NCBI GenBank assembly: GCA_029959645.1
Contig: JASCOJ010000007.1
Coordinates: forward strand, 1 to 46,666
Length of the DNA stretch: 46,666 nt
Source of the DNA: Microbacteriaceae bacterium PS02332
GTDB taxonomy: Bacteria > Actinomycetota > Actinomycetes > Actinomycetales > Microbacteriaceae
Direction: 5' to 3'
The notes beneath the pieces were generated by a model that was not told the origin of the DNA, did no database searches, and saw nothing but the letters and a program-made list of their open reading frames with translations. Both the position numbers and the translations under genes were made by a program. Each line of letters starts with the position of its first letter. Position 1 is the first letter of the stretch. Below are positions 15,982 through 25,396 of this stretch, in pieces.

Positions 15982-17421
15982 GTGGAACTACGCGACTACA
16001 TCACAGTGCTGCGCAAGGGATGGGTCTTCATCCTGGTGTTGGCACTCGTCGGGGTCGCGGCTGCGGCCGGGTACTCAGTGCTGAAGAAGCCCGTTTACTC
16101 CGCGTCGGCGCAGGTGTTCGTCTCGACCGAGACGTCTGGCAGCGCCGCTGACCTCGCTCAGGGCAACACCTTCACGCAGCAGCGAGTGCTGACGTACTCG
16201 AACCTGGTGTCGACGCCGATCGTGCTCCTGCCGGTCATCGCGCGGCTCGATCTGCACATGACGACGGATCAGTTGGCGCAACTCGTCTCGGCAGACGCTC
16301 CAACGAGCACGACGCTCATCGCGATCAACGTGAAAGACACCGATCCAGTCCGCGCCGCCGACATCGCCAACGCGACGTCGCAGAGCCTGACGAACGTCGT
16401 CGAGAACATCGAAGCCACGGACGCCGACGGCAGCAGCACAGTAAAGCTCACCCGGGTCAAGCAGGCCGACGTGCCGAGCAGCCCCGTCAGCCCGAACGTT
16501 CCGGTCAACGTCGTCCTCGGCTTGCTCATTGGGCTGGCGCTCGGCGTTGGCATCGCACTGCTCCGCGAAACCCTCGACAACCGAGTCCGCACCGAGCAGG
16601 ACGTCGAGAAGATCAGCGACAAGCCCGTTGTCGGCGGCATCGCCTACGACGACAAGGCAAAGGAGCGCCCGCTCATCGTGCAGGTCGATCCGCGCAACCC
16701 GCGCGCTGAGTCGTTCCGCACGCTGCGCACGAACCTGCAGTTCCTCGACCTCGGCACCGGCTCCCGGACGTTCGTCATGACGTCGTCGGTGCAGTCCGAG
16801 GGGAAGAGCACGACGGTGGCCAACCTGGCGATTGCGCTCGACACCGCGGGCTTCCGCGTCATCCTCATCGACGCCGACCTCCGCCGCCCGCGCGTCGCCG
16901 AGTACATGGAGGTCGAGGGCAACGCCGGCCTGACCGACGTGCTCATCGGCCGTGCAGAGCTCGAGGACGTCGCCGCACCGTGGGGGCGTGGGAACCTCGT
17001 GGTCCTGCCCGCCGGTCCGATCCCGCCGAACCCGTCGGAACTGCTCGGGTCCCGCGCAATGCAGGAGCTCATCACCCGGCTCGAGAGCGAGTTCGACTAC
17101 GTGCTCTTCGACGCCCCGCCGCTGCTACCCGTCACGGACGGCGCCATCCTGGCGAAGAAGGCCTCGGGAGCGATCATCGTCGTCGCATCCGGTAAGACCA
17201 TCAAGGGCCAGCTCGCGGGCGCCGTCAGCGCTCTCGAGAACGTCGGCGCTCCGATCGCCGGCTTCGTCATGACGATGATGCCGACCAAGGGCCCGGGCGC
17301 CTACGGCTACGGCCGCTACGGCTTCGCCTACGGGTACGGCATCGACGAGGACGACAACACTCCGCGGCCAAAGGCTCCGAAGCGTAGCCGAGCGGGCACG
17401 CTTCGCCGAGCCGAGCGGTGA
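15982..17421 (+). CDS. Wzz/bacterial tyrosine kinase fusion for exopolysaccharide
   Basis: 479 aa, first gene of the polysaccharide operon. A Wzz chain-length domain (about 3-180) is bracketed by transmembrane helices near 12-33 and 175-197. A cytoplasmic BY-kinase domain follows: Walker A in SSVQSEGKSTT, Walker A' VILIDADLRRPRV and Walker B YVLFDAPPLL. The C-terminus is a tyrosine cluster (GAYGYGRYGFAYGYG), the usual autophosphorylation site that tunes polymer length and export. GTG 15982 follows GGGGAAGG with 8 bases between and begins directly at the conserved ELRDYITVLRKGW. The single-polypeptide kinase and activator arrangement is typical of actinobacteria and Gram-negatives rather than Firmicutes. 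Confidence 0.92.
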   Translation: MELRDYITVLRKGWVFILVLALVGVAAAAGYSVLKKPVYSASAQVFVSTETSGSAADLAQGNTFTQQRVLTYSNLVSTPIVLLPVIARLDLHMTTDQLAQLVSADAPTSTTLIAINVKDTDPVRAADIANATSQSLTNVVENIEATDADGSSTVKLTRVKQADVPSSPVSPNVPVNVVLGLLIGLALGVGIALLRETLDNRVRTEQDVEKISDKPVVGGIAYDDKAKERPLIVQVDPRNPRAESFRTLRTNLQFLDLGTGSRTFVMTSSVQSEGKSTTVANLAIALDTAGFRVILIDADLRRPRVAEYMEVEGNAGLTDVLIGRAELEDVAAPWGRGNLVVLPAGPIPPNPSELLGSRAMQELITRLESEFDYVLFDAPPLLPVTDGAILAKKASGAIIVVASGKTIKGQLAGAVSALENVGAPIAGFVMTMMPTKGPGAYGYGRYGFAYGYGIDEDDNTPRPKAPKRSRAGTLRRAER

Positions 17422-17434
17422 AGGGCGCCAAAGT

Positions 17435-18388
17435 ATGAGTCTGCGCCGGGGTGCCCGGGACTCCGGCGGCGTCCTCTCACGGAGCACGCTCGTGTGGGTG
17501 GCGATCCTCGTGGTCGTCCTCGTCGTCATCGACATTCTCCTCGTCGCTTTCGCCCTCTCGCGCACGGCGCCGATGAATCATGGGGATCCTGGTCCCGTCC
17601 CGACGTTCACCAGTAGCCCGATGCCCCCCGAAAGCAGCTCCCCAACGCCGGGCCCGACAGCAACCAGCGGCGCAGCAGGGCCGCTCGACGCTGGACGGCA
17701 CCTCTTGTCCGCGGTCGATGCTTCGGAGGCTTGGCGGGCTACGAGCAGATCATGCAGCGCCGGCGGTGCGAACCTCGAACATACGACCGATGGCGGATCG
17801 TCCTGGAAAGCCGTGCCGCTCAGCACCGACGTCGGTGCCGTGCTGGCACTGCGAGCCGGTGCTGGCACGCTGTCCGTCCTCGTCGGTGTAGGCAACGACT
17901 GCAACCCGGCGGTACGCACATCGATCGATGGCGGGGTGACCTGGAAGGCAGGCGCTCCGGGCGCTGCGGGTGCAGGCATTGACAGCGCGGGACTCCTGCT
18001 CTCCAGCGGAACCGTCGCCAGCCCATGCTCGAGCCCGATCGACGCCTTCCAGGGTAAGTACACAACTGCTGTCGCGTGCGATGACGAAGTGCAGTGGCGC
18101 AGCGGAACTCACGCCTGGGTCCGGGTGCCCGTAACTGGCGTTCGATCGATCGCCGACAACGGCGACGCCTACACGATCGCTCTTGTTGGGAGTGCTGGGT
18201 GCAAGGGCGTCGCCATCGCTTCTCTGCCTGCGGTTGGTGTCACGGCCGCCACACGGACAGCACCGGTCGGATGCGCGAACGAAGCCGCAAATGACGATGC
18301 TGTCGCTGTCGCCCGCAGCGGTCAGGCGGTATGGCTCTGGGCGGGGAGCAAGGTGCTGATCTCCACCGACGGCGGCACATCGTGGTGA
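17435..18388 (+). CDS. Membrane-anchored Asp-box (BNR-like) repeat protein
   Basis: 317 aa. Single N-terminal transmembrane anchor (about 16-40), a Pro/Ser/Thr linker, then an extracytoplasmic domain with three Asp-box motifs, TTDGGSSW, SIDGGVTW and, at the very C-terminus, STDGGTSW. These mark beta-propeller-like blades as in sialidases and Ycf48/sortilin-type proteins. Three blades is short of a full propeller, and the last motif ends at the stop codon, so the domain may be truncated or may oligomerise. It sits 13 bases after the Wzz/BY-kinase gene and overlaps the next gene by GTGA, an unusual place for such a protein. It might bind or shape the growing polymer; no enzyme motif is seen. 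Confidence 0.78.
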   Translation: MSLRRGARDSGGVLSRSTLVWVAILVVVLVVIDILLVAFALSRTAPMNHGDPGPVPTFTSSPMPPESSSPTPGPTATSGAAGPLDAGRHLLSAVDASEAWRATSRSCSAGGANLEHTTDGGSSWKAVPLSTDVGAVLALRAGAGTLSVLVGVGNDCNPAVRTSIDGGVTWKAGAPGAAGAGIDSAGLLLSSGTVASPCSSPIDAFQGKYTTAVACDDEVQWRSGTHAWVRVPVTGVRSIADNGDAYTIALVGSAGCKGVAIASLPAVGVTAATRTAPVGCANEAANDDAVAVARSGQAVWLWAGSKVLISTDGGTSW

Positions 18389-19863
18389 GTCACTCCCTGT
18401 CGGAGACGGCGGGGAGGGAGGCGTCGAAGAGCGCTACGACGCTCGAATGGAGCCGACGTTACAGCCGCGGCATCGCGATCACTGACCTGCTGGTTCTCAT
18501 TTGGGTCGTGTTCGGCGTGCAGATCGCGTGGTTGGGAATCGACTCGAAGCTTGCGACGAACGCGAATGACCTCCGCCTCAGTTACACCGGCATCTCTGTC
18601 TTGATCATCGTCCTCTGGATGGCAGCGTTGGGTATCTGGGACACACGTGGTGACCGCGTCATCGGTGTCGGCAGCCCTGAATACCGTCGGGTCGCTGACG
18701 CGAGCGGCCGGATCTTCGGACTGGTCGCGATTGCGGCTTACCTGTTACATGTCGAACTCGCGCGCGGATACGTTCTCATCGCCTTTCCGATCGGGATACT
18801 CGTGCTCCTTGCATCCCGATGGATGTGGCGGCAGTGGCTCGTCGCGCAGCGACGCCAAGGGAAGTACTCCGCCCGCGTGCTCCTCGTCGGCTCGACTTCG
18901 AGCGTCCTGCACTTCGCTCGCCTCTTCGAGCGGTCGCCTGAAGCCGGGTACCGGGTGCTGGGAGCATCTGTATCCAACGGACACGTCGGCACGTTGCCCG
19001 GATCGTCCATTCATAGCTTCGGCGGTTTCAACGACCTGTCGGGGGCGCTTGCGCAAACAGGTGCCGACACCGTCGTCATCACGAGCGCGGACGATTTGCC
19101 TCCGGAGCGTGTTCGGGAACTCAGCTGGTCGCTTGAACCCGGAAGACAGCACCTCGTGGTAGCCCCGAGCCTGACCGACATCGGTGGACCTCGGATCCAC
19201 ACTCGGCCCGTCCAGGGGCTCCCCCTCATCCATGTTGAGACGCCGACCTACGAAGGACGAAAGCTCTACACGAAACGCGCTTTCGACATCGTTGGGTCGG
19301 CAGCATTGATCACAGTCCTTTCACCTCTACTGCTCATCCTGGCGCTGACGGTGAAGTTCGGTTCGCCGGGTCCGGTGCTGTTCCGACAAGAACGCGTCGG
19401 GCTCAACGGCGCACCCTTCCACATGATCAAGTTCCGCTCGATGGTTGTCGATGCAGAGGAGAGGCTGCAAGCAATCAGTTCGCTCGATCGGCTAGAGGGC
19501 AACGACGTCCTCTTCAAGATGAAGGACGACCCGCGAGTCACGCGCATCGGGCGAGTGATGCGGCGCTTCAGTCTCGACGAACTCACTCAGCTGTTCAACG
19601 TATTTGCAGGCGACATGTCACTCGTTGGCCCGCGGCCACCCCTCCAGCGTGAAGTGCAGCGGTACGACAGCCGCGTTCATCGGCGCTTCTTGGTGAAGCC
19701 CGGGATGACCGGGCTCTGGCAGGTGAGCGGCCGATCGAATCTGTCCTGGGAGGACTCGGTTCGTTTGGACTTGTTCTACGTCGAGAACTGGTCGTTGGTC
19801 GGGGACGTTCTGATCCTGTGGAAGACCCTGCGGGCTGTAGCCGCAAGTGAGGGAGCATACTGA
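18385..19863 (+). CDS. Polyprenyl glycosylphosphotransferase (priming sugar transferase)
   Basis: 492 aa. Transfers a sugar-1-phosphate to undecaprenyl phosphate, the first step of repeat-unit assembly. Four to five N-terminal transmembrane helices lead to a nucleotide-fold-like middle domain (about 160-290) and then the catalytic Bact_transf domain (about 300-492). Signature stretches include KRAFDIVGSAAL, GPVLFRQERVG, IKFRSM, DELTQLFNVFAGDMSLVGPRPP and KPGMTGLWQVSGRS. GTG 18385 overlaps the preceding stop by four bases; the longer frame from 18331 would overlap the preceding gene. The donor sugar is not predictable. Confidence 0.92.
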   Translation: MSHSLSETAGREASKSATTLEWSRRYSRGIAITDLLVLIWVVFGVQIAWLGIDSKLATNANDLRLSYTGISVLIIVLWMAALGIWDTRGDRVIGVGSPEYRRVADASGRIFGLVAIAAYLLHVELARGYVLIAFPIGILVLLASRWMWRQWLVAQRRQGKYSARVLLVGSTSSVLHFARLFERSPEAGYRVLGASVSNGHVGTLPGSSIHSFGGFNDLSGALAQTGADTVVITSADDLPPERVRELSWSLEPGRQHLVVAPSLTDIGGPRIHTRPVQGLPLIHVETPTYEGRKLYTKRAFDIVGSAALITVLSPLLLILALTVKFGSPGPVLFRQERVGLNGAPFHMIKFRSMVVDAEERLQAISSLDRLEGNDVLFKMKDDPRVTRIGRVMRRFSLDELTQLFNVFAGDMSLVGPRPPLQREVQRYDSRVHRRFLVKPGMTGLWQVSGRSNLSWEDSVRLDLFYVENWSLVGDVLILWKTLRAVAASEGAY

Positions 19864-20975
19864 TGCGGACCAAACCGAGAGTCGTCATCATCGGGACTCG
19901 TGGATATCCGAGCTACTACGGTGGATTCGAGACCGCGGTTCGACACATCGCTCCGGCGCTAGCAGATGCTGGGTGGGACGTCGTGGTCTACAGCCGGATG
20001 GATTTGCGCGCTGCGTCTGCCGGTGCCGATCCTCGGATTTCCACTCCAGTGACTCGCGGCGTCGAGTCCAAGGCGCTGAGCACCCTGTCGTACGGATTCA
20101 CTTCGACAGTCCATGCCCTCCTTCGTGGCGCCGACGTTGCGCTGGTGATGAACGTCGCGAATGGTTTCTGGCTGCCACTGCTGAGACTGCGCGGTATCCC
20201 GGTAGTGATGAACGTCGACGGGATTGAGTGGGAGAGGGCGAAGTGGGGGCGCACCGCCAAGCTGGTCTTCCGCGCGGGCGCGCGGATGTCAGCGGTGTTC
20301 GCCAACACACTGATCGTTGACGCACGAGCGATCGGCTCGTATTGGAAGAAGCGGTTTCGAAAGGGGAGTGTGTTCATCCCGTACGGGGCGGACGAAGGAC
20401 AGCCCGGTCCTGCACCGCTCGGCCTGACCAGCCGTGGGTACGTTCTCTTGGTCGCTCGCTTCGTCCCGGAGAACACAATCGCGGAGTTCTTCGACGCGGT
20501 GCCAGCGATCGCTGAGCACCACGACGTCGTCATAGTGGGGTCGACGGGTTACGGGGGCGCGCTTGACGACGACGCACGAGGTCTCGCTGACCGCAACGAA
20601 CGAGTCCGCTGGCTAGGTCATGTGGCTGACGACGATTTACTGCACGGCCTCTGGCGGCACGCGGGCGTTTACTTCCATGGCCACAGCGTCGGCGGGACCA
20701 ACCCTGCGCTTGTGCAGGCGATGATGCTCGGCGCCCCGATCGTGGCGCGAGAAACGGTGTACAACCGCGAAGTCCTCGGCGACGACGGCATCTTTGCAGA
20801 ACCCGATCCCGACTCGATCTCGGAAAGGATCTGCGATTTGATGAACGATCGACAGCGCCAGGCTTCCGAGAGCGAAGCGGCGTTGAAGCGAGCCAGAGAG
20901 CACTACACGTGGGAGAAAGTGAACGCTGCGTACCACGATGTCCTGGCCGCCTTCCTGAAGCGCGGCACGCTGTGA
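19863..20975 (+). CDS. Glycosyltransferase, DUF1972/GT4 type
   Basis: 370 aa, cytoplasmic GT-B fold. The N-terminus GTRGYPSYYGGFETAVRHIA is the DUF1972 signature found in rhamnosyl- and related transferases. The C-terminal nucleotide-sugar half has VYFHGHSVGGTNPALVQAM and a conserved Glu region (ARETVYNREVLGD). It probably adds an early sugar to the lipid-linked unit, given its place right after the priming enzyme. TGATG overlap with the upstream gene fixes the ATG. Confidence 0.87.
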   Translation: MRTKPRVVIIGTRGYPSYYGGFETAVRHIAPALADAGWDVVVYSRMDLRAASAGADPRISTPVTRGVESKALSTLSYGFTSTVHALLRGADVALVMNVANGFWLPLLRLRGIPVVMNVDGIEWERAKWGRTAKLVFRAGARMSAVFANTLIVDARAIGSYWKKRFRKGSVFIPYGADEGQPGPAPLGLTSRGYVLLVARFVPENTIAEFFDAVPAIAEHHDVVIVGSTGYGGALDDDARGLADRNERVRWLGHVADDDLLHGLWRHAGVYFHGHSVGGTNPALVQAMMLGAPIVARETVYNREVLGDDGIFAEPDPDSISERICDLMNDRQRQASESEAALKRAREHYTWEKVNAAYHDVLAAFLKRGTL

Positions 20976-22018
20976 GCGCGCGGACACGACTCATCGTCGA
21001 TCAGCTCTCCCTGTCTGAGGCGGGGTCAGACCGCGGTCTCGGGCGATACGCGTCGGCCCTGGTAGACGGGGCCCGCGCACTTCCGACGGTGGAGATCGTG
21101 GACACCCGGAAGTACTCAAGCAGCGGCAAGATGCGGCATGTGGAGCTGCGTTCCGTCGATCCCGATCGCACGGCATGGCTTCATGCAACGACGCCGCTTC
21201 ACCTTCCGGTGGTGAAGGACCGGCCATGGATCTGCTCTATCCAGGACGTCATCCCACTAGACGTGCGCGCTTATCAGAAGCTCGGCCTGAAGACTCGTGC
21301 ACTATTCCTCAACGCGAGGCGCGCGGAACTCGTCGTAGCCAACTCGCGCTACACAGCTGACCGCGTCAAAGCGCAGTTGGGCGTACGCGCGGCACGCTTG
21401 GAGATCCTCCCCCTGCCGGTGTCCGACGTCTTCTTCGACGCGGCTACGAAGGCTCCGGACATTGAACCAACGACGGTCGTGGTAATGGTGGATCACAGGA
21501 CTTTCGACCCCCGAAAGCGCTTCCACTGGGTGAGTCAATTTGCGGGGGCAGCAGAGCGAGTCGGTTTGCAAGTGGTTGTAGTCGGTCGAGCCGACCCGAC
21601 GTTGCTCGCAGACGGCGTGCGTTACGTCGAGAGCCCGTCAGACTCCGCTCTCGCGGAGCTATACGCCAGCGCTCTGGCGACTTTCTACCCATCCAGTTAC
21701 GAGGGGCAGGGCTTGCCGCCGTTGGAAGCAATGGCAGCTGGGTGTCCTGTCATCGCGTTCTCCAACAGTTCGATCAGCGAGATGGTGTCCGTTGGTGACT
21801 TCCTCCTGCCGGATCCTGTTCCGTGGGAGAACCAACACTTCGATGCTGCCATGCCGGTTGCGACCGTGGCGGAGATCGAATCGAAGCTTCGGGAATGGAC
21901 GTCGCGAGCACCGGTTCGACAGGAGGCTCGAAGGCTGGCACGTCAACGAGCCGAGGTGTTCCGGCGTGAATCCTTCGTCGAGTCACTCGGGGCCATCTAC
22001 GAAGGAGCGTTCGGTTGA
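20972..22018 (+). CDS. Glycosyltransferase family 4-like
   Basis: 348 aa from GTG 20972 (GTGA overlap). GT-B fold. The donor-binding half shows LAELYASALATFYPSSYEGQGLPPLEAMAAGCPV, the EGxGLPxLEAMA motif of GT4 mannosyl- and glucosyl-type enzymes. The N-terminal half has RLIVDQLSLSEAGSDRGLGRY, where the acceptor-side glycine loop lies. Specificity is unknown. An upstream in-frame ATG at 20909 is rejected because it runs through the preceding gene. Confidence 0.87.
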   Translation: MSARTRLIVDQLSLSEAGSDRGLGRYASALVDGARALPTVEIVDTRKYSSSGKMRHVELRSVDPDRTAWLHATTPLHLPVVKDRPWICSIQDVIPLDVRAYQKLGLKTRALFLNARRAELVVANSRYTADRVKAQLGVRAARLEILPLPVSDVFFDAATKAPDIEPTTVVVMVDHRTFDPRKRFHWVSQFAGAAERVGLQVVVVGRADPTLLADGVRYVESPSDSALAELYASALATFYPSSYEGQGLPPLEAMAAGCPVIAFSNSSISEMVSVGDFLLPDPVPWENQHFDAAMPVATVAEIESKLREWTSRAPVRQEARRLARQRAEVFRRESFVESLGAIYEGAFG

Positions 22019-23076
22019 TCGCAGTAATCAACGACTTCATCTCGACTCGCGGTGTGAGTGGTTCGAGTCGCGGGGCTGGTCTCATCCACCAAGCACTGAG
22101 CGAAGGCGGTGCGGCCGATGCCGGCACTTCGCTCACGCCTCGTCGGAAGCCGAAGACGCGCCTCGGGCGCCTCGCTCAGATGCTGACCTGGGACTTCTTA
22201 TCGGCTCCTCGGGCGGCTTCACGGCTTGGAGCCGGTGTGATCATCCACGCAACAAACACGGGCCGCGGGTGGCGCGGCGTCAAGAGTGTTGTAGTGATGC
22301 ACGACACTATGGTGCTCGATCATTCGACCCTGTTCAACGCGTGGTTCGGTCTGTACGCGCGAATAACTTTCGGCCTTTCTGCGAGAAGCGCACACACGAT
22401 CGTGGCGCCCTCGCATCACAGCGCAGCGCGTATAGCGGCCAGGTGGCCTCGGGCCGCCGCTCGCGTCCGCGTCATTCCTTGGCCAGCTCCCGAAGCCTCA
22501 GTCGTACGCGATGGTGGTGACATCGCCTCTAATGCCCGCCTCGTAGTGCTGGTCGTTGCTTCTCTCGACAAGCACAAGCGGCTTGGGCTTGCCGTCGAAG
22601 TTGTTGCGAGGTTGCGGAGCGATACCGGCGAAGACGTTCACCTCGAGATGGTCGTGCGCTCTGGCAATGACGAGCAAGCCGTACTCGCGACGATCGCGGC
22701 ACTAGAAGATTCCTCTTGGGTCCGTCTTCACCGCCAGATCAGCGATTCTGAGCTCGCTCATCTCTATGCGACTGCAAGTGTGACGCTCGTGCCCTCCCTT
22801 GACGAGGGGTACTGCCTCCCCGCAGTCGAGAGTATTGCCCGGGGTACACCCGTGGTGCACGCAGGACGAGGCGCCCTTCCGGAAGTGATCCCCATGTATC
22901 CCGCAGCTCCGGCAGGGCAGGACGACGCTGAGATTCTCTATGAGCGCCTATCGGAGGTGCGCGAGGGGGGCGCCCTGGAGCGCCAGTTGGAGGATCTGCG
23001 AGCTCGCTCTGAGAACTTCTCGTTGAGTACGTTCCGCTCGCGCTGGCTGCAAGTCGTACGAGACCTAGCGGAGTGA
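22015..23076 (+). CDS. Glycosyltransferase family 4-like
   Basis: 353 aa from TTG 22015, which overlaps the preceding stop (TTGA) and has GAAGGAG upstream. The GT-B C-terminal domain has LAHLYATASVTLVPSLDEGYCLPAVESIARGTPVV, with the usual GLP replaced by CLP. The N-terminal half has SSRGAGLIHQAL, a donor/acceptor loop. Codon use includes more A/T third positions than genes outside the operon. Linkage and sugar are unknown. Confidence 0.85.
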   Translation: MIAVINDFISTRGVSGSSRGAGLIHQALSEGGAADAGTSLTPRRKPKTRLGRLAQMLTWDFLSAPRAASRLGAGVIIHATNTGRGWRGVKSVVVMHDTMVLDHSTLFNAWFGLYARITFGLSARSAHTIVAPSHHSAARIAARWPRAAARVRVIPWPAPEASVVRDGGDIASNARLVVLVVASLDKHKRLGLAVEVVARLRSDTGEDVHLEMVVRSGNDEQAVLATIAALEDSSWVRLHRQISDSELAHLYATASVTLVPSLDEGYCLPAVESIARGTPVVHAGRGALPEVIPMYPAAPAGQDDAEILYERLSEVREGGALERQLEDLRARSENFSLSTFRSRWLQVVRDLAE

Positions 23077-24167
23077 CGTTGAACATTGTCATCTTGCACG
23101 GGAGCAACGACCTTTACGGAGCAAGCCGAGTGCTCATTTCCGAGGCGGATGTACTCCAGGACCTCGGGCACGCCGTGACCGTTGTCACGCCCGTCGACGG
23201 ACCCTTGAGCGAAGTGCTTCGACGGAGAAACGTAAGGGTCGTAGTCGACCCCACACTTGCCGTCCTCCGTGCGAGCCGCCTACGAGACGTACTGAGGATG
23301 CCGCGACTCCCGGCTGCCGCTGCGACGGCCGACGTCGTTGTCCTTTGGACACTGGCACTGGCGGCCTACATGCCGTTGCTTCGGCTCAAGAGGAAGCGGC
23401 ACTGGATCTCGGTACACGAACTCCGCCCGAATCGGCTCGCGGGCTTGATCATTCGGATGCTTGTGCAACCAGGGCGTTCGCCGGTTGAAGCGGTGAGCCA
23501 AGCTGTCCGCGACTGGCTGGAAGCGAATGGCGTACCTCGGCACCGGATCGTAGTGGCGTTCCCCGTGGCTCCGAAGGCCGAACCGCAGGAGCGGAAGTCG
23601 GACGGCGCTTTCGTCGTTGCCGTAGCGGGGCGACTCAACGGCCGCAAAGGGCACCTTGAGGTACTCCGAGCGTTCCAGCGCGCGTCTCAAGGAGCAGAGA
23701 ACTGGCAGCTCATCCTGGCAGGCAGCCCGTTTGGCGGAGACCGGTCAGCTGAACTCGCCGTGGAGCGCGAAGCAGCCGGCGATGCTCGCGTTCACATTGT
23801 CGGTGAAGTTGCCGGTGCTGCCGCTATCCGTCCCGTTCCGAGCGTCTACGCCTGCTTCGGTGACCGCGAGGAGTCATTTGGGCTCGTTCCTCTCGAGGCT
23901 TGGTCGGTAGGCGCACGTAGTGCAGCGTTTGCGGAAGGAGGAGCCGCTGAGGTCGTACCTGTTGTGAACGGAGTGCTGGTCCCACGGACCGCCGACACCG
24001 TGCAGGCCATAGCGGCATCGCTCAAAGAGGTGGAAGCGGGGAGGTTGAACTGGACATGGCCTGAAGCAAGCGAAGTGAACAGGGTCTTTGGAAGTGAGGC
24101 CCGACGCGCTTCAGTTGCACGCCTCCTCGCCATCGTGGTTGACGATCACTACGGGAAGCGAGCATGA
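23073..24167 (+). CDS. Glycosyltransferase family 4-like
   Basis: 364 aa, GTGA overlap with the upstream gene. The N-terminus is NIVILHGSNDLYGASRVLI, the glycine-rich first beta-alpha unit. The C-terminal half has AVAGRLNGRKGHLEVLRAF and ACFGDREESFGLVPLEAWSVG, an ESFGLVPLEA version of the GT4 donor motif. Probably extends the repeat unit; donor unknown. Confidence 0.86.
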   Translation: MTLNIVILHGSNDLYGASRVLISEADVLQDLGHAVTVVTPVDGPLSEVLRRRNVRVVVDPTLAVLRASRLRDVLRMPRLPAAAATADVVVLWTLALAAYMPLLRLKRKRHWISVHELRPNRLAGLIIRMLVQPGRSPVEAVSQAVRDWLEANGVPRHRIVVAFPVAPKAEPQERKSDGAFVVAVAGRLNGRKGHLEVLRAFQRASQGAENWQLILAGSPFGGDRSAELAVEREAAGDARVHIVGEVAGAAAIRPVPSVYACFGDREESFGLVPLEAWSVGARSAAFAEGGAAEVVPVVNGVLVPRTADTVQAIAASLKEVEAGRLNWTWPEASEVNRVFGSEARRASVARLLAIVVDDHYGKRA

Positions 24168-25396
24168 GGATGTGGGCACAGCGTGTGGCTCGAGGGCCGA
24201 ATGCGGACGATGGGGAAAACGACCACGATTCAATCGTTGTGTTCGGCGGTCCTCCCTACCAGCCGTCTGCAAATCAGACATCGATGCAGATGTTGAAGGA
24301 GCTCAGTTCCAGCATCCCGGTTTTGTACGTCGCTCGCACTGACCCGCGGCCGCTGAGCACGCGACGCTTATCGGACCTGCTCCGACCAGTGCGCAAGGTG
24401 GGACCCGGCTCGCCGGGGCTTACGCAGGGCGAGGGAAACCTGGCCGTACTGGGGCTTCCGGCGTGGTGCAACTGGCTTCCGCTTGTCACTCCGGAGCCAG
24501 CACGACGTCTGCAGCTCTTCGTGATTCGCTTGCTCTTGAAACGAGCCCTCCGTGAAATCGGGTTTAAGCGTCCGGCGCTTCTCGTCTACTGGTGGATGTT
24601 CCCCGAGATCGTGCGACTTCAATGCTGGAGTTGGCGAGTCTTCGATGTTATCGATCGACACTGGGGTTACGAATACCTCAATGCCGGTGCGCGTTCGGCG
24701 AACTGGTCCTTGGCGCTCAGGACCGCGAGGAGTAGCGACCGGACCGTCGCAGTTTCGGATGGCCTTGCGCAGGAGCTGACCCGCGAGCTCGATTCGCCGG
24801 TGCCCGTGCTGCCCAACGGCGTGGACGTTCGTCGAGTAGCCGTTGCGACTCCACAAGCACCTCCAGAAGGGCGCCGACAATATGGTCGGAAGAGAGCTGC
24901 TTACGTTGGTGGCTGGAATCGTCGTGTTGACGTCGAGTTGTTTGTGCATGTCGTGCGAAGTCTGCCGGACTGGCAATTCACGGTGATCGGCGTAGAGTCT
25001 GTACCCGAGTTATCGGAATTTGACAACGTTCGGCTCATCGGAGATCTGAGCTATGATGAGGTCATTGCCGAACTTTCGAAGTCGTACATTGGTCTGGTGC
25101 CCTTCCGAGTCAATGAGTACACGAAGGCGAGCAGCTTCTTGAAGGTCTTCGACTACCTTGCGGCGGGGATGCAAGTTCTCTCTACGCCCTTACCGGCTAC
25201 TGAAGCCGCGCAGATTCGATTCCCCGGCCATGTGCACGTCGCGCTCGCGCAGGACTGGGTCGCCATGCTTGAGCGGATCAGCTCAGCTGACGATGTTCTC
25301 GCGCTCGACCTGGCACTGCTGCCCTCTACTGCTCAGCGCGCGATCTCGCTCATGACTCAGCCGCAGGAGAACGTAACGAGGGGAAGGGTGTCATAG
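24164..25396 (+). CDS. Glycosyltransferase, GT-B fold
   Basis: 410 aa, ATGA overlap. The N-terminal segment FGGPPYQPSANQTSMQML resembles the acceptor side of distant GT4/GumK-like enzymes. The middle has VFDVIDRHWGYEY and DRTVAVSDGLAQEL, then LPNGVDVRRV and VAYVGGWNRRVDVELFVHVV-like strands, and finally GLVPFRVNEYTKASSFLKVFDYLAAGMQVLSTPLP, where a conserved KxFDYLAAG replaces the EGFGLP motif. This pattern is typical of transferases acting late on lipid-linked units. Donor unknown. Confidence 0.82.
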   Translation: MRMWAQRVARGPNADDGENDHDSIVVFGGPPYQPSANQTSMQMLKELSSSIPVLYVARTDPRPLSTRRLSDLLRPVRKVGPGSPGLTQGEGNLAVLGLPAWCNWLPLVTPEPARRLQLFVIRLLLKRALREIGFKRPALLVYWWMFPEIVRLQCWSWRVFDVIDRHWGYEYLNAGARSANWSLALRTARSSDRTVAVSDGLAQELTRELDSPVPVLPNGVDVRRVAVATPQAPPEGRRQYGRKRAAYVGGWNRRVDVELFVHVVRSLPDWQFTVIGVESVPELSEFDNVRLIGDLSYDEVIAELSKSYIGLVPFRVNEYTKASSFLKVFDYLAAGMQVLSTPLPATEAAQIRFPGHVHVALAQDWVAMLERISSADDVLALDLALLPSTAQRAISLMTQPQENVTRGRVS

